From positions 1,860,001-1,924,000 of the forward strand of contig NC_089397.1 in the NCBI RefSeq assembly GCF_003171515.1: a DNA stretch of 64,000 nt, read 5' to 3'. This stretch comes from Pyrenophora tritici-repentis. Taxonomy: Eukaryota > Ascomycota > Dothideomycetes > Pleosporales > Pleosporaceae. The notes under the pieces were generated by a model. It searched no databases and was not told where the DNA came from. It was given only the letters and a program-made list of their open reading frames with translations. The position numbers were made by a program, and so were the translations under genes. The first letter of the stretch is position 1. Each line of letters opens with the position of its first letter. This document shows positions 1 to 11,651 of the stretch, one piece after another.

Positions 1-141
1 CATGGGTGCCTGGAGCAGGGAAGGAGCGTTTGCGCCCATGAAGAAGACGACGGCGTCGAGGTGGACGGTCATGGAGCGGGTTCCCCAGGGGGGGTATGGT
101 GGCGCCTGGGATAGGCATTGGTGGCGCGGAAGAGGAAAGAT

Positions 142-633
142 TGATTAGGAGGAGGAGGCGCGAGGCTGTTGTTATTAGCGAGGGGGGGAGGTGACGGCGA
201 TATTTTAATGGACGGTCAGGATCAGGGTCATGTTCAAGGGGGGCATTTGGGGCAGTAGAATGCCGAGAATGGTCATCCTGAGACTTTTGAGCAAGAGTTG
301 ACGGGTGAGGAGTGGGAGGAGAGTGAGTACGAGGATGGTGATTACGAGGATGGTGAGTACGAGGATGATGGGATTGGCGACGACGGTCAGACTTACAGTC
401 ATTTTCCGGGTCAGAACGGGGCCAGCGATCACAGCCAGAGCTACAGCCATTTCCCGGGTCAGAACGGGGTCAGCGATCACTCACAGAGTTACAGTCGTTT
501 CCCGAATCAAAACGGGCTTCTGCCCCCAAATTCTCCGGGAGGACAGCCTTTGAGGGTTGTTAATCTTTTCGCTGAAGACCAGCATGATGTCAATTCGGAT
601 TCGGATTCGGATTCGGATGAAGGGGGCAGCTAG
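142..633 (+). pseudogene. 3' part of an acidic repeat-containing protein, with an in-frame TAG
   Basis: I do not recognise the family. The frame is open from 142, is interrupted by TAG at 256-258, then runs to TAG at 631-633. After the stop the product is very acidic (runs of E, D, Y and G), then carries three imperfect copies of a 17-residue repeat built on YSHFPGQNG and SDHSQ. It ends in a Ser-Asp run followed by GGS. There is no ATG between the TAG and the tail; the frame could only start at TTG 298. The repeat and the acidic tail look like real coding sequence, so this may be the last exon of a gene that starts left of the window, or a decayed copy. The TAG sits where CAG (Gln) would fit, which is a RIP-type change. 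It converges on VPS53. Confidence 0.35.
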
Positions 634-795
634 GACATGGATACGACACTTTGTCATTGAAAGTTGAATATTGTTAAAGTAGGGAGGGCAAGGATACTAA
701 GTGCGTGAGCATTGAAAACATTGCCAAAGCAAATAAGCTAGATAAGAGTTTTTTGTACAAACAAACAAACATCACCCACCAACCAACCCACCCAT
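634..795. other. convergent intergenic spacer
   Basis: This short spacer lies between two converging genes and contains an ACAAACAAACA run and CCAACCAACCCACCC. I see no gene in it. It presumably holds both 3' UTRs. Confidence 0.5.
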
Positions 796-3496
796 CTACC
801 GCCCATCCTCACTCCTCCCAAACTTAAATCCACCCCCAACATCCCTCCTAAAAAACTTCCCAATATTCTTCAAATTACTCTCCAAATTCGCCGTGCCCCC
901 ACCACCATCCATACTCCCACTCGCCTGATGCTGCACCCCGCTAGCCCCCGGCGCCGGACTTCCAAACCGATCAACCCCATCCCTCGCCGCATTAACAAGC
1001 ATATTCCCCAACCCAGCTGCATCAAACCTGCCCCCACCCAGACTAGGTGTCCCACCACCCCCACCCCACCAAGCGCACTCGCCGCGCCAATCCCCCACCC
1101 ACATTCTGTATCTGCAGCGGCGTGAGAAAAGGCGAGTTCTGCACCAGATTCTCATGATTAGGCGAGGCGCGAAAAGCAGCAAAGAGGTCGAGCAATTGCA
1201 GTTGGTCTGCTTTGCGTATACCTTTCAACTCGAGGATTTTCCGGAAATTGGTATCGGATTTATCGGCAATGTGGATGAGGTAGGCTTGGACGAGGGCTTC
1301 CGGGGGGGAAGGGCGGACTTGGAGAGTTTTGAGAAGGGGGTCTATTTTTGCCATGGATTGGTTTACGCGTTTGATGAAGCTGTTGTGCGGACGGTTAGTA
1401 GTGTGATGGTAAGACGGGTGATATGGGTGGGTTTTGACATACCTTGCAGGCGGAGCCGTTCCAGCCTCCTCGTTCAGCGTAGGCAGCTCCGTGAAACCTT
1501 TTTTCAAAACATACGAATCCAGCAGCATTTGCTCGGCGCCGACTTCAGAGATGGGCTTGCATTGGACGATGTTGGCGATGTAGGTTGATGCCATTTGGTC
1601 GACGAGGTTGTCGCAAAAGGCTCGTGCGTATTGCTGCTTGTGGAGGTATTTTAGTATTTCCCCTGACCTTTCCTTGACGTGGCGGAGAAGCTCTGCAATG
1701 TATGTGCTCTGGTCGCCTACGCTTTCGAGCTTTGCCCAGGGTGTGTTGCGCATTTCTCGCCAGCTGGGGTCGCATGCGATTTCGACTTTTCGGACGAGCA
1801 TGCGGACGGTTGCGCTGGCGATGCCCATGAAGGCATCTGCTTGGCTTTGTAAATCGACTTTTTCTTTGAACTCTTCGTCTATGCGGCCTCTGATCTTCTC
1901 TTCGAGCTGGTTGCACGTCATGTAGCAGTAGTCTGCGGTGTTCAAGATGAGAATTGCATCCTCGATAGACGGTCCTTGGGCTCCAGACTTTTCACTGAGA
2001 AAGTAGTAGAGAACTTGCTGACCGTACTGATCGAGATATTTTGCAAAAGTCATGGACAACTCTTGTAATCGTGTGCCTGTCGACAGTTTCGCGCATTGTG
2101 CTAGGGTCAAGCGATAGAAGCTGAACAGTTCGGTAGATGAAGGTATGACGGCTTGGTGCGAAAACTCTTCTTCTGGGTTGCGCAATGGCTGTTGTCGGTA
2201 CTTTGGGACGAGGGTTGCAAGTTGCCTGAAGGGTCAGCCCGACGATCTTCTGAGAGCAGTGGGCAACATACTTGTCTTGCGACTCTACCCAAAGACTCAT
2301 GTAGGGTTCAAATGCCGCAGAGATGGCCTCACTAAAGCCATGTGACTTATCCTCCTTGGAAGCTGTCGAATCAGACGAAGAGCGGGACTGCACAGCTTTA
2401 GCAACAGCACACTTCACGGGCCAAGAACATACGCACATCGTTGGCGAAGCGCCGTTCTAGACTATGCTCAAAGTCAAGTGTCTCCTGCAAGCAGGAAAGA
2501 AGTAATTCGACGTCCAGACTTTGACCATCGCTTCTCCGTACAGACTTTTGCAGTATCGACTTGAAGTCCTCGCGGGTCCCTTCGCAGAATGAATTGGCCA
2601 ACATCTCATTCACACGCCAAGAGGCGGGAAAGATAGAGGCATGCTCGACATCATAAGTCTTCATCATCCGGTTGAACCAGCTGTATCTCCGTCCAATGTT
2701 GTCAAGCGAACCGGCCTGGGTGTTGTTAGCCTAGCACCACAGTCGCACGAATCGGGCTACGGACTTCATCGTTGCCACGGAAGACCTGTCGGTATTCGCG
2801 AAGCTGCGTATTGCAGTACCAGTTGATGAGTCGTGTGCGGGCATGCTCGCCGAGCGCATCGATGACCAGACACGCTTCCGCAAGCATGGCCTTGCGCTGT
2901 GCGGTTTCCCCCTTGGCAAAGGTCACCTCGAAGTCTTCGCAGACTTGTTCCAGCAATTCGCCCTGCACGTCTGCCACATTGCGACTCAGAGTAGCAATCT
3001 GGTCTATCGAGCGATAACTCTTGAAGTGTGTCACAAGCTGCAAAACAGCCTGTAGCAACTGAGCGCACTCGCCGTACTGCCGCGCCTTGCTCAAGCTCCG
3101 CAATTGCTCGTACGCCGTCGTCAACATTTGCAGCCGCTTCAGGGCCGTCATGGACAGTGTCAGGTTCTTCTTTGTGCTATCCAAGCGCTTTATGTCTGCA
3201 GTCATCTCGGTGATGGTCTGCTCCGTTTGCATTGCGCGCTCCCGTACGCTCTCAATCTTCTTGAACAGATCGGCCAGCTCTGCCTTTGCCGCCTGTATGC
3301 GCTGCACGCTATCGGCATCTGACGATGACTGCGAGGCGACGACGCCTGCGATATCTTCGTCGAGGTCATCTTGGTAGCTGCGAAGGGCGTCGGCCGTGGC
3401 AGAGACGGACGAAAGGGTGGCGGGGTGGGAGAAGATGGCATTCAGGTGGTGAATTGGATCGTATTCAGCTGCATTGAGCGTCAGTGCTGAATCCAT
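796..3496 (-). CDS. VPS53: Vps53, subunit of the GARP tethering complex (five exons)
   Basis: Vps53 is the core subunit of GARP (Vps51-52-53-54), which tethers endosome-derived vesicles at the trans-Golgi. Exons read on the minus strand are 3496-2765, 2715-2437, 2387-2272, 2225-1443 and 1379-796; introns are 49, 49, 46 and 63 nt. The N-terminus (YDPIHHLNAIF, then a long coiled coil with TALKRLQML) and the C-terminal half (FYRLTLAQCAKLSTGTRL, DTNFRKILELKGIRKADQ, tail NLKNIGKFFRRD) match fungal Vps53. The spliced length of about 830 aa fits the family. The start is ATG 3496; the frame extends to GTG 3508 but no ATG lies there. One problem remains: between about 1130 and 1043 the reading must change frame to reach the conserved tail, either through an unrecognised intron of about 82 nt or a 1-nt indel in a G-rich stretch. 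Confidence 0.9.
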
Positions 3497-3987
3497 GACT
3501 CTGGACACTACGAGGCTGGCGTACTAGATTCGAGCGATGTCGAAGGTGCAGGCATATGGCTTGGAGGGGGTCCGCATCAATCTGCATGCGTTCGCGATAC
3601 GCAGTCGCACTTGTCGCTCGTCGCTCGTCGCTCGTCGCTCGAAGCAAGGGCAGCGCTCAGCAAGACAGCAAGTGCGGCGTACGTGCAATGTAGTATTCTT
3701 GGCAATTTGGTGAGATGGCTACGTAGTCTATGCTTCATGACATCTGGAGCCATCTGTCCCTCCAGACTGCACGCATCCTCGTCAGTCCAGGGTCTCCTAC
3801 ATAGGGGCCCAAGCTTCATTGCGCTAACTGTGGGGAAGCTTCCATGGCACGACATGCACGCACAAAACTCATCGGAACACCTAGGTACTACACTGAATAT
3901 CATGAAAATAGCCTTTTCCCGAGTTACCGATTTACCCCCATTTTGCGACCGAGCGTGCTGCCCGGATAACAGGTATCAACACACCAC
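3497..3987. other. intergenic region upstream of VPS53
   Basis: This is the VPS53 promoter side and the 3' flank of the chitinase gene. The only structure seen is a 7-bp tandem repeat at 3613-3640. No credible gene is present. Confidence 0.4.
3613..3640. repeat. 7-bp tandem repeat, four copies
   Basis: Four head-to-tail copies of GTCGCTC lie about 120 bp upstream of the VPS53 ATG. It is a microsatellite in the presumed promoter or 5' UTR. Confidence 0.8.
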
Positions 3988-5262
3988 TTACTGCGGGAAT
4001 AGCCCTAGGAAGCCATTGTACACCAGGCTACGGTCCTTTTGCCTGAGGGAGCTTGCATCTCCCGTTCCCGTCCAGTAGAAGAGCCCACCCAGTCCGTGTT
4101 GTCGCACATAATTCGCTTTCATCCGAACTGTGTGCGGGTTGTCGTACGTGACCAGACCACCATCCCCTCCGATGCAGTACGCTGCACCAAGCTGATCATC
4201 GATGTGCTCCTCTGAGCCTGGACGTGGCAGGTCCCGGTACTCAAACGTGCCCTCCTCGCCCGCTTGCCCCGAGAACGGATGACCTATGCCATGGGTTCCT
4301 GTGAAACTTCTGCCATAGGCTGGTACGCCCATGACTATCTTGTTCCTCGGCACGCCCTGACGCAGCATGTAGGAAACGGCTGAGTGGCAAGAAATGGCAG
4401 CTTCCGGGCTGTGTGGGATATGTGGTGTGAACAGCTGCGCCTGATGACCACACTTACTAACCCATGGGCCCGAATAGTCGTACGCCATGAGGTTGATCAT
4501 GTCTAGGTAGTGCGCAGCATGCGCTAGATTGATGTGCTGGAGTGCCCATTCGCCCGCGGGAAGGGCCGAAGATAGCGTGTACTGTGGTGCTGGTAGGTAC
4601 TGTCGAAGTATAGCTAATAAAGCAATGTAATCCTGACCCTGTCTGGCATCCGAGGGGTGTTCCCAGTCGACTGTGGCCTGTTCAGTAATGCACCATTGAC
4701 CCAAACCAACAACTCACTGTCGATTCCATCGATGCCGAACTGTTGCACTAGTCCCAACGACGACTGAGCGAAGCGCTCACGGCAGGCTGGATCCCGAGCA
4801 ACAGCCGCAAAAGGCTCACTGCCTTTCCCACCGCCACCGACAGACAGCACTACTCGTAGTCTTGTGTACTTCTTCTTGAGCAGCGCAAACGAGTTTAGGC
4901 AGCCCTTGGTTGCAGGGATGTCGTCAGTGCCTGGCACTTCAATCTGAGCATCTGCCCATTCATCGCTCAGCTATTAAGAGGTTAGTGATGGGGTGATTGA
5001 CAGAGGCCGATCAACATACGTATACGGTGCCGTCGTCCTTTACCCTACGGTGATATTAGCGCATGTATTTTGCAGATCCCAACTCGGCCTACCATGCAAA
5101 TGCGTAGAACACGTGCGAAATGACATCGTAATTGAGCGAGACAGGAGGCTGATCACGATAGATGCGCCAGTTAGGGTAGTAAACACCGTTCCAATACATG
5201 GCTTGCAGCGGTGTGGAAAAGGTGGTTTCGTGATCAAGTGGGTTGATGTAGTGTCGGTTCAT
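3988..5262 (-). CDS. GH18 chitinase (four exons, no signal peptide)
   Basis: A family 18 glycoside hydrolase that cleaves chitin beta-1,4 bonds by substrate-assisted catalysis. Exons on the minus strand are 5262-5093, 5044-5020, 4970-4718 and 4670-3988, with introns of 48, 49 and 47 nt, giving 376 aa. The third intron splits the active-site motif; splicing yields DGIDIDWE (DxxDxDxE), with the final Glu as proton donor. Also present are the N-terminal strand YYPNWRIYRDQPP, SVGGGG, MAYDYSGPW, GVPAYGRSF and a C-terminal GGLFYW. ATG 5262 is preceded by an in-frame TGA. The N-terminus (MNRHYINPLD) lacks a hydrophobic signal peptide, so an intracellular enzyme of the ChiB type (autolysis, wall recycling) is more likely than a secreted one. 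The subclass assignment is inference. Confidence 0.9.
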
Positions 5263-6536
5263 TGTCGGTCGTCGTCAGCTATTTGCTTAGCTTGCTGCAC
5301 GTCAGGGCACCCTGCAGGTAGAAACCCGTACCAGTGTTTGAAGGATCAGAGTCGGACGGGTATCGGAACCTCTGCATTATATGTTAGCAGAGCAGAACAC
5401 CAAAAAATTATGTGAGATGGAAAGTGGGGATAGGTACGTAATGTAGCACAGTTTCCGTAGTTTTTGACTGAATTTATTTGTGTGACTGCCTTGGAGCTGA
5501 TTCCAGAAAGTACTCAGGGGGTTTATCGTATGTTAGATGGGTCTATGGAACACGCTCCGACTGTCATCGTATATACATGCAAGACAAATGACTGCGGTAT
5601 CGGTAGCGACTGGTGATGCAATGCATGAGTGATCGGGTTAGATGTAATCGGACTACAAACTTGTCTAGGATAATCGAGGTTTTCATTGCGGGACTTGCCA
5701 TGGCTATCTTTGGTTCTACTGCGGATGACACGGTGAAGCCAAGTCTGTCACTCTGATAGCCTATGGAACAGAGATGGACAGTGGCATGTCCCTTGTCTCG
5801 ACGGCCTGAGGTCGGAACATCTCCAGATCGATATTGTAATGTGGCCACTAGTCTACCAACAGGAGGGCAAGGAGATGATACCGAACTGTTTGAGCTCTAG
5901 CGTTTGCAAATATGCATGTCCGGAGCAAACAGGTGGCTTCTCGGAGCGTTGTGGGATAACAAAATAGGTGCTGCTTGTAATACCACCAGGAACGGCTTTC
6001 CGGCCAGAATGTGGGGAGCAATACGCAAGCAGTTAGAGCTGGTATAGCCAAGAAGCACTAAATAACGTCCTACGAGACCTGTAGGTGAGATTGAGGGTGA
6101 CACCTTCAGCCCGCAATGGCTTCTGAAAACACGTTGTTGAAGATGCACACGCCATGAAAAGCGTATCACCGGGCCGGTGGGAACGGAGTGAGCATTGTGG
6201 CGCAGCTGCAAAGACCGGTTCTACGGCACGGAAGATAGAGAAAGCTGCAGGTAGATCAGGGTAGGTCCAAGTCGAGCGGGACATGACGGCTGTGCAAGAC
6301 GGATTCAGTAAGCTGCAGTTGGATGCGGGACAGGCCGATGATCGCCGACGAACAATGAGATGCAGCTTCGAGTCTTGGCGCTCACGTGCCCTGGCGGCCC
6401 TTGCGCGACCAACCGTTCGCGACATCACATCACCACAACGCATCGTGATTCTTTGATCGCGTGCCTACTGAGCTCTTACTGCTGACAGTACATAATAACA
6501 GACTCACGGGAAGCATCAAGATACAACTGCGCGATT
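5263..6536. other. divergent intergenic region
   Basis: This 1.27 kb separates the 5' ends of the chitinase and YTH1 genes and should hold both promoters. Several minus-strand open frames (for example 6443-6033) show no recognisable family, codon pattern or splice structure, and I do not call them. Confidence 0.4.
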
Positions 6537-7360
6537 ATGACCGAGGTCATGACGCCAGTGCCGGCGCAAGCATCCGAGCAGAAGCCTGCTGAAGCTCAAC
6601 AACCACAATACACCTTCAAGTTCTCCGAATTTCTACGGCGTGAATATCGCTTTGGTCTAAACCCCGATCGCCCAACATGTAAAGCATATCTGCAAGGACA
6701 TTGTCCAGATGGCAACCGATGTCCCAATAAGCACAACGTCACGTCATCCTACAACAAGTAAGTCATGTTAAAAGTGTGCGCTCACTGCTTTCGCAAGCTC
6801 ACACAGCTTCTAGTCTCGTATGCAAACATTGGCTGCGAGGCCTCTGCAAAAAGGGCGAGACATGCGAGTTCCTTCACGAATACAACCTGCGACGAATGCC
6901 CGAATGTTCCTACTACGCCCGAACCCAGACATGCTCCAACGGCGACGACTGTCTCTACCTCCACATCGACCCCGAAGCCAAGCGACCTTCATGCCCACAC
7001 TACGACCGAGGCTTCTGTCCACTCGGCCCGCATTGCTCGCTAAAGCACAACAAAAAGGACAAGCTATGTCCATTCTACCTATGCGGTTTCTGTCCAGAAG
7101 GCAAAGGCTGCAAATATGGAGCACATCCGCGATACCCCACAGATCTCAAGAAACCCGAGGTACGTGTTGAGAAGAGCCCCGAAGAGCTCGAGGCGGAGAA
7201 ACTGGAACGCGAGCGTGAGATGATGAGGAGAGAGGAGGAGGAGCGCGAGCGGGATGAGAGGAATGGCCATCAAGGCGGTCGCGGATTTAGGGGTAACTGG
7301 GACCGCAAGAAGCGTGGAAGGGGAAGAGGACGAGGTGGTCGTGGACGAGGAGACTTTTGA
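6537..7360 (+). CDS. YTH1: Yth1/CPSF30 mRNA 3'-end processing factor (two exons)
   Basis: Yth1 is the CCCH zinc-finger subunit of the cleavage and polyadenylation factor and contacts the polyadenylation signal RNA. Exons are 6537-6757 and 6814-7360 with a 56-nt intron (GTAAGT...CTAG), giving 255 aa. Five CCCH fingers follow in order: CKAYLQGHC..., CKHWLRGLC..., [10 protein letters not shown]..., CPHYDRGFC... and CPFYLCGFC.... The first four have CX7-8CX5CX3H spacing and the fifth ends CX4H. The intron falls just before finger 2 (YNN|LVCKHW). The C-terminus is a charged E/R helix and then an RGG-type tail ([13 protein letters not shown]), longer than in yeast. The single-copy character and full finger set make this confident. 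Confidence 0.93.
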
Positions 7361-9054
7361 GCTGCTGTTGTTTTGCTGGGGAGAGCACCATCATTCTTAT
7401 CATAAGACGATCTTGCATCTCGGCTGGTCCAAACACCACATCTCCACAGACTTTATTCAGAGGGAGAAATGCGGGGACTTCAGTGTAAGGAAGACACCCC
7501 AGAGCTTGGCTCCCACACTAGGGCCCCAGCTATAACATTGACGGTCAAATGAGCTCGCAGCCTTGGCAGCGGCTCAGCACAGCCTTTGAGATACCCACAT
7601 CAATCCCACATTGATAACGGCAAATGGCTAAAGAGAAGGAGAGAAGTCCCAGAAGATTGGTCTGTCAAAGACTTGGGTAGCTACGAACACCAATGAACTT
7701 CGATACCATTATACATGAAAGCGCCATTGTCTACCTTTCATCTTCGTATAGTCCCCTCATCACGAATACAACTAAGTATTTCAGCAAATGGCTTTTTGTA
7801 GCTTGATACTATCATATGCCTTTTATTTTCTTCTTCTCTGGATCTTGTGGACGAGTAAGGAGGGGTAAGAAGCGTTGCTCGGGGCTGGTATAGTTGGTAG
7901 CGACTTCTTGATTTCTTATGACTGTAGTTTCGATGTTGTAACCCTAGTTGCTTTCCCGTGGCTAGATAAGTGTATGATTCCGCAGGAGTTATGATGGAGG
8001 AGAGTAGTAAATGACATATCTTACACAATCTAGACTTTGATGTCACTGCGCTGCAAGGGATTCTACACTTGTTCCTTTCCTATCGCCATACGATGGAGTA
8101 TATCGTTCCTCCACGAGATTTTCCGCGCCACCGTTGGTCTGTTACTCTTTTGTACACATTTGACGTCTGCTACACTGGAGAAGGATCCCCCTAGGACCTA
8201 AGCTTTACTGGCTAGTGCGAATCGCTTCTGGTCGGCGGCGTATGGGATCGATGGTATCTGTTTAGCTGCGGCGAGATCAAGGACAACCGCCGATAGACTT
8301 TCCATTTCATATTGGATGGTACTGGCCCGACACATAATAAATTTGTGCTCGTGCTAACACCAATGCGTTACAGCTCGCCAGGACGAAATTGATTCCATCT
8401 CGCGTATATTGCTGCCGGCAATATCCTTTGGTAAACATAATCGCGACCTCAAGGTGCGATGTCTGCTTCCAATGCGCTCGCGAGACTTTTGGCGTTAGCC
8501 TCGTATTCCATACAACAAGGAGCCTGCCTTGTTTCACCCCTGTCGATTACGCGGGGAAGCATATCCGAGGGACGTTCCGCAATGAACAGGACTAGGGTAC
8601 CGTTACTCTGGCGCCTTGCGGTTCATGCTTCCGCGCTCCCGTCACCGGCTTCAGCTGTACCACCGCTTATCTTCGAGGCTACATGATCGCTCACCGGTGA
8701 ACTATAGCTGCGGCTCTTCCAAGCATCTTAGCAAAATGACTGGTCGTCGAGGTCGTAACAACTTCAAGGCTACGCTCAGCCTGACGCACCTAAGGGACGT
8801 ACTCTCCCATGATAGGTCTACGATTGCACTGCCGGTGCAGGCAGCCGCCATTGAGTTGATAACATGTGTGCAACGATCATTCGTTCTGGACCAATGGATT
8901 GTGTTGCATGAACAACCCCGCCTTTTGCGCTTGGTGTGGCACAGTGATAAAGCAGCGAACAACCTCCGTCGAGCTACTCTTGGGGAACCCGTAACCTTTT
9001 CTTTCGTTATCACAGGAAATCTTTGGAGTTTCTGCCCTCAGAGGAAAGCTCAGC
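7361..9054. other. intergenic, no gene recognised
   Basis: About 1.7 kb between two plus-strand genes. Open frames such as 8616-9062 (+) and 8046-7738 (-) show no domain, no convincing codon use and no conserved splice pattern. The right end must hold the promoter of the C2H2 gene at 9055. Confidence 0.4.
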
Positions 9055-10460
9055 ATGTCTAATGACGGTCAGTGTGAGACGTGCAAACGCACGTTTGGCA
9101 GTCAGCAAGCTGCTGATCAGCATATGGATTCGTTGAAACACTGGAGCCCGCGACTTGAATGCGATATCGATGATCAGAAGTCGCTTGTTCAACGCTTAGC
9201 AGATTTGTCCATGGGAATCAACCCAGAAGAGCCAGCCAAATCTACTGTTGCGAGAAGCGAGACGGTTACAGCTACGCCCCAACTTCAAAATCACACGCCC
9301 TCCCAATCACTCGAAGACACGAAGAGTGGGAAGCCTCAATTCCCGTGCAATATCTGTACCAGGAAATTTCTCACACAAAGTTCTTTGGATCAGCACAGGC
9401 ACAACACAGGACACCAAGGGTCTCGATTTCAATGCAAGGCCTGTAACAAAGTTTTCCTTTCCCCATCCAGTGTTGATCAGCACAAAAAAGCTACGGGACA
9501 CCTCGGCAATCCATTTCAGTGCAAGATATGCAGTGGGAATCATCCCAACAAGCAGTCTTTAGACCAGCATGTGAAGGATACAGGACATCAGGAGCCCCAA
9601 TTCAAGTGCGACACTTGTGATGGAAAGTTCACGTCCAAATCCTCTGCCAAACAGCACATGGACGACAAAAGCCACCACAAGCAATACAACTGTCCCGAGT
9701 GTAAGAAGGGATTCAAGAGCCAGAATGCTTTGGATACGGTATGTTGTTCAGACTTAGTCAATCGCTTAGTCAGTTCTCTCTCAACCCTTAAGATGTTACT
9801 GACTATCGTAAGCACGTCAACATGACCGCTCATGGCGACAAGAAAGCGGCGTACCCGTCCCCCAGCCAAGAACACACTATCGAACCAAAAGCCGAACGGT
9901 TCCAAAACGAAAATCCAAGCAAAACACCGAAGCCTGCACCTCGAGTACCGCAGCTGAAAGCTCCCCATGTTGAACAAATCACAAGTTCCTGCCAAATGTA
10001 TCCACTCCTCCACCCGGCCATCGCAAATGCACTAGCCGAACACGGAATCCCAGTCCATTTCCACAACATAAACAGCGAAAAGGGATTCATCAACTACTAC
10101 TCAACCAACATTACCGGCAAGATTACGTGTGTAAACAAGTTATGCACCCGAGGTACCTGGGGCACCGGCAGAGTCGCAATAAGGATCAGGAAATATCCAA
10201 ACGATCGGTACAACGCCGCAGTGTATAACCAAGGGTGTCAAAAGTGCAAGAAACTGGGAAGATTGTTCGTAGATGAGCAAACATATATTGAGCGGGTTTC
10301 GTATAGATTGAAGAAGTGGACGGGTGTTGATGAGGAACCTCCGGAGTATAGGGAGAAAGGGACGCCGCCACATAGAGAGGATCTTTGCGAAGGTTGTAAG
10401 GCGGGGATTTGTATGAAGGGGGTGAAGAGGAACTACTGGGAAGATTTGGATGGCTTTTGA
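9055..10460 (+). CDS. C2H2 zinc-finger protein with C-terminal 3CxxC domain (two exons)
   Basis: Exons are 9055-9738 and 9813-10460, with a 74-nt intron (GTATGT, CTGAC branch, AAG acceptor), giving 443 aa. Six C2H2-like fingers occupy the first half: CETCKRTF, CNICTRKF, CKACNKVF, CKICSGNH, CDTCDGKF and CPECKKGF, most with H-X5-H spacing and a DQH helix motif. The intron interrupts the last finger; splicing supplies its HVNMTAH. The second half (about residues 300-443) has paired cysteines CVNKLC, CQKC and CEGCKAGIC, the pattern of the zf-3CxxC domain. The H-X5-H fingers resemble RNA-binding C2H2 types, so a nucleic-acid role is likely, but the target is unknown. Confidence 0.8.
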
Positions 10461-11232
10461 GCTTGTATCTTCGTGGGGTGGTTTGTTTTCTTTTGTTTGT
10501 GGGCATGTTGGAGGTGAGGTAATTGAGCTATTGGAATTTGCATTCCAAATTCACCAGAGTTTCCTGTGGCGCACTCACCTGAAATTAACATGATCGATCA
10601 GAATAAAAAGGTGATTGTAAACTCGAGGCACATAACTCCAGCCCTGGGAAGCGACAACTGTTGATCCTTGAGACAGGATATGCTGCACTACTTCATCGTT
10701 CCACGCTCTTTAGATTTCCGTTGACATATACCTCTCATGTGACTGTGCTCTCTTCTCACCGCCTGTGCCATGTTGCGGAATATGTTTCCCGAGCAAGCTT
10801 TATTCGATAAATGACTGCGTGAATCCTTTACTTTTGCCACACAGCTGATGATACTGTGCGTGTCGTTCTCCACATAACATACAACACTATAGAACAAAGT
10901 GCGAAAGCTTAGGACAGCTCTTGTTAGATCATGAAGGCAATAGTGTTTTAGCTGGGCTGGGACGCGCTATAAATTCCATCAGACATCGTGGAATACAGAC
11001 ATGGCAAATCAAGGGTCATGAGGTGAAGTAGAAGATTGTTTTGTTGATGTCACTGTAGCAAGCAGGCATTGACATGAGAGAAGCTTGTGATTGGGGATCA
11101 TGTAAGGAGTGTATTCATGATGTAGTTTGTAACAAAAATGCCAAGCTGACAGCCAACAAAAATGTCTATTAATAGCACAGTTTTTCCTTTAGGTACCGCT
11201 TTGGAAAGACAGAACCAAGATAAAGTACGAGT
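10461..11232. other. intergenic, no gene recognised
   Basis: 772 bp of AT-rich sequence with no open frame worth calling. It holds the 3' flanks of the converging C2H2 gene and first small secreted protein gene. Confidence 0.4.
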
Positions 11233-11651
11233 TTATTGAGCAGGAGGACGCTCAGATTCTGGGCTACAGTTCGCATAACCCAAGTCTGGGTGCCCTGGGA
11301 TTGGCTTAGGGTGAGTAATGCAACCCCAGCCTTCCGTGTTGCATGGATAAAGCTAGTTTTGTTAGCTTTACTTAGCTAAACATCAAGTGAGAAAATAAAA
11401 CACGTTCAACTTACACTAGAACAGAAGTAGGACTTGACACCATTATTGCACGATCCATACGGTGATACAAAAGTCGCTACCTTTGTACACTTCTGTTATT
11501 TTGTTAGGAATATGACCAGAAACTGGCAGTAAATAGAAAGAGCTTGAGGTTTGTGAAGGAAGCAAGCTGAGGTTATGGACAGAGGGCTAATCCATTTTGC
11601 GAAGGCTCCTGACATCATCGAGAGCAGAATAATCGAGGTACAGAGCTTCAT
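11233..11651 (-). CDS. small secreted six-cysteine protein, copy 1 (damaged first splice donor)
   Basis: Proposed exons on the minus strand: 11651-11592, 11492-11415 and 11352-11233, with introns of 99 and 62 nt, about 85 aa. Exon 1 encodes a signal peptide (MKLCTSIILLSMMSGAFA). The mature part has six cysteines with spacing C-X12-C-X8-C-X5-C-X6-C-X17-C and ends after YANCSPES. Intron 2 is canonical (GTAAGT...CTAG). Intron 1 has a good branch and acceptor (CCTAAC...ACAG), but the expected donor at 11591 reads ATTAGC, whereas copy 2 has GTAAGT at the aligned place. The gene may therefore be broken or may use a non-canonical donor. It is a paralogue of the gene at 11916-12334. Secretion and effector-like character are inferred from size, signal peptide and cysteines; no known family is recognised. 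Confidence 0.5.

Noticed and set aside
3497..3508. Longer VPS53 start four codons upstream
   Set aside because: The codon is GTG, not ATG; ATG 3496 starts the conserved N-terminus.
5564..6443. Several minus-strand ORFs of 60-136 codons upstream of YTH1
   Set aside because: They overlap each other in different frames and show no motif, signal peptide or splice pattern.
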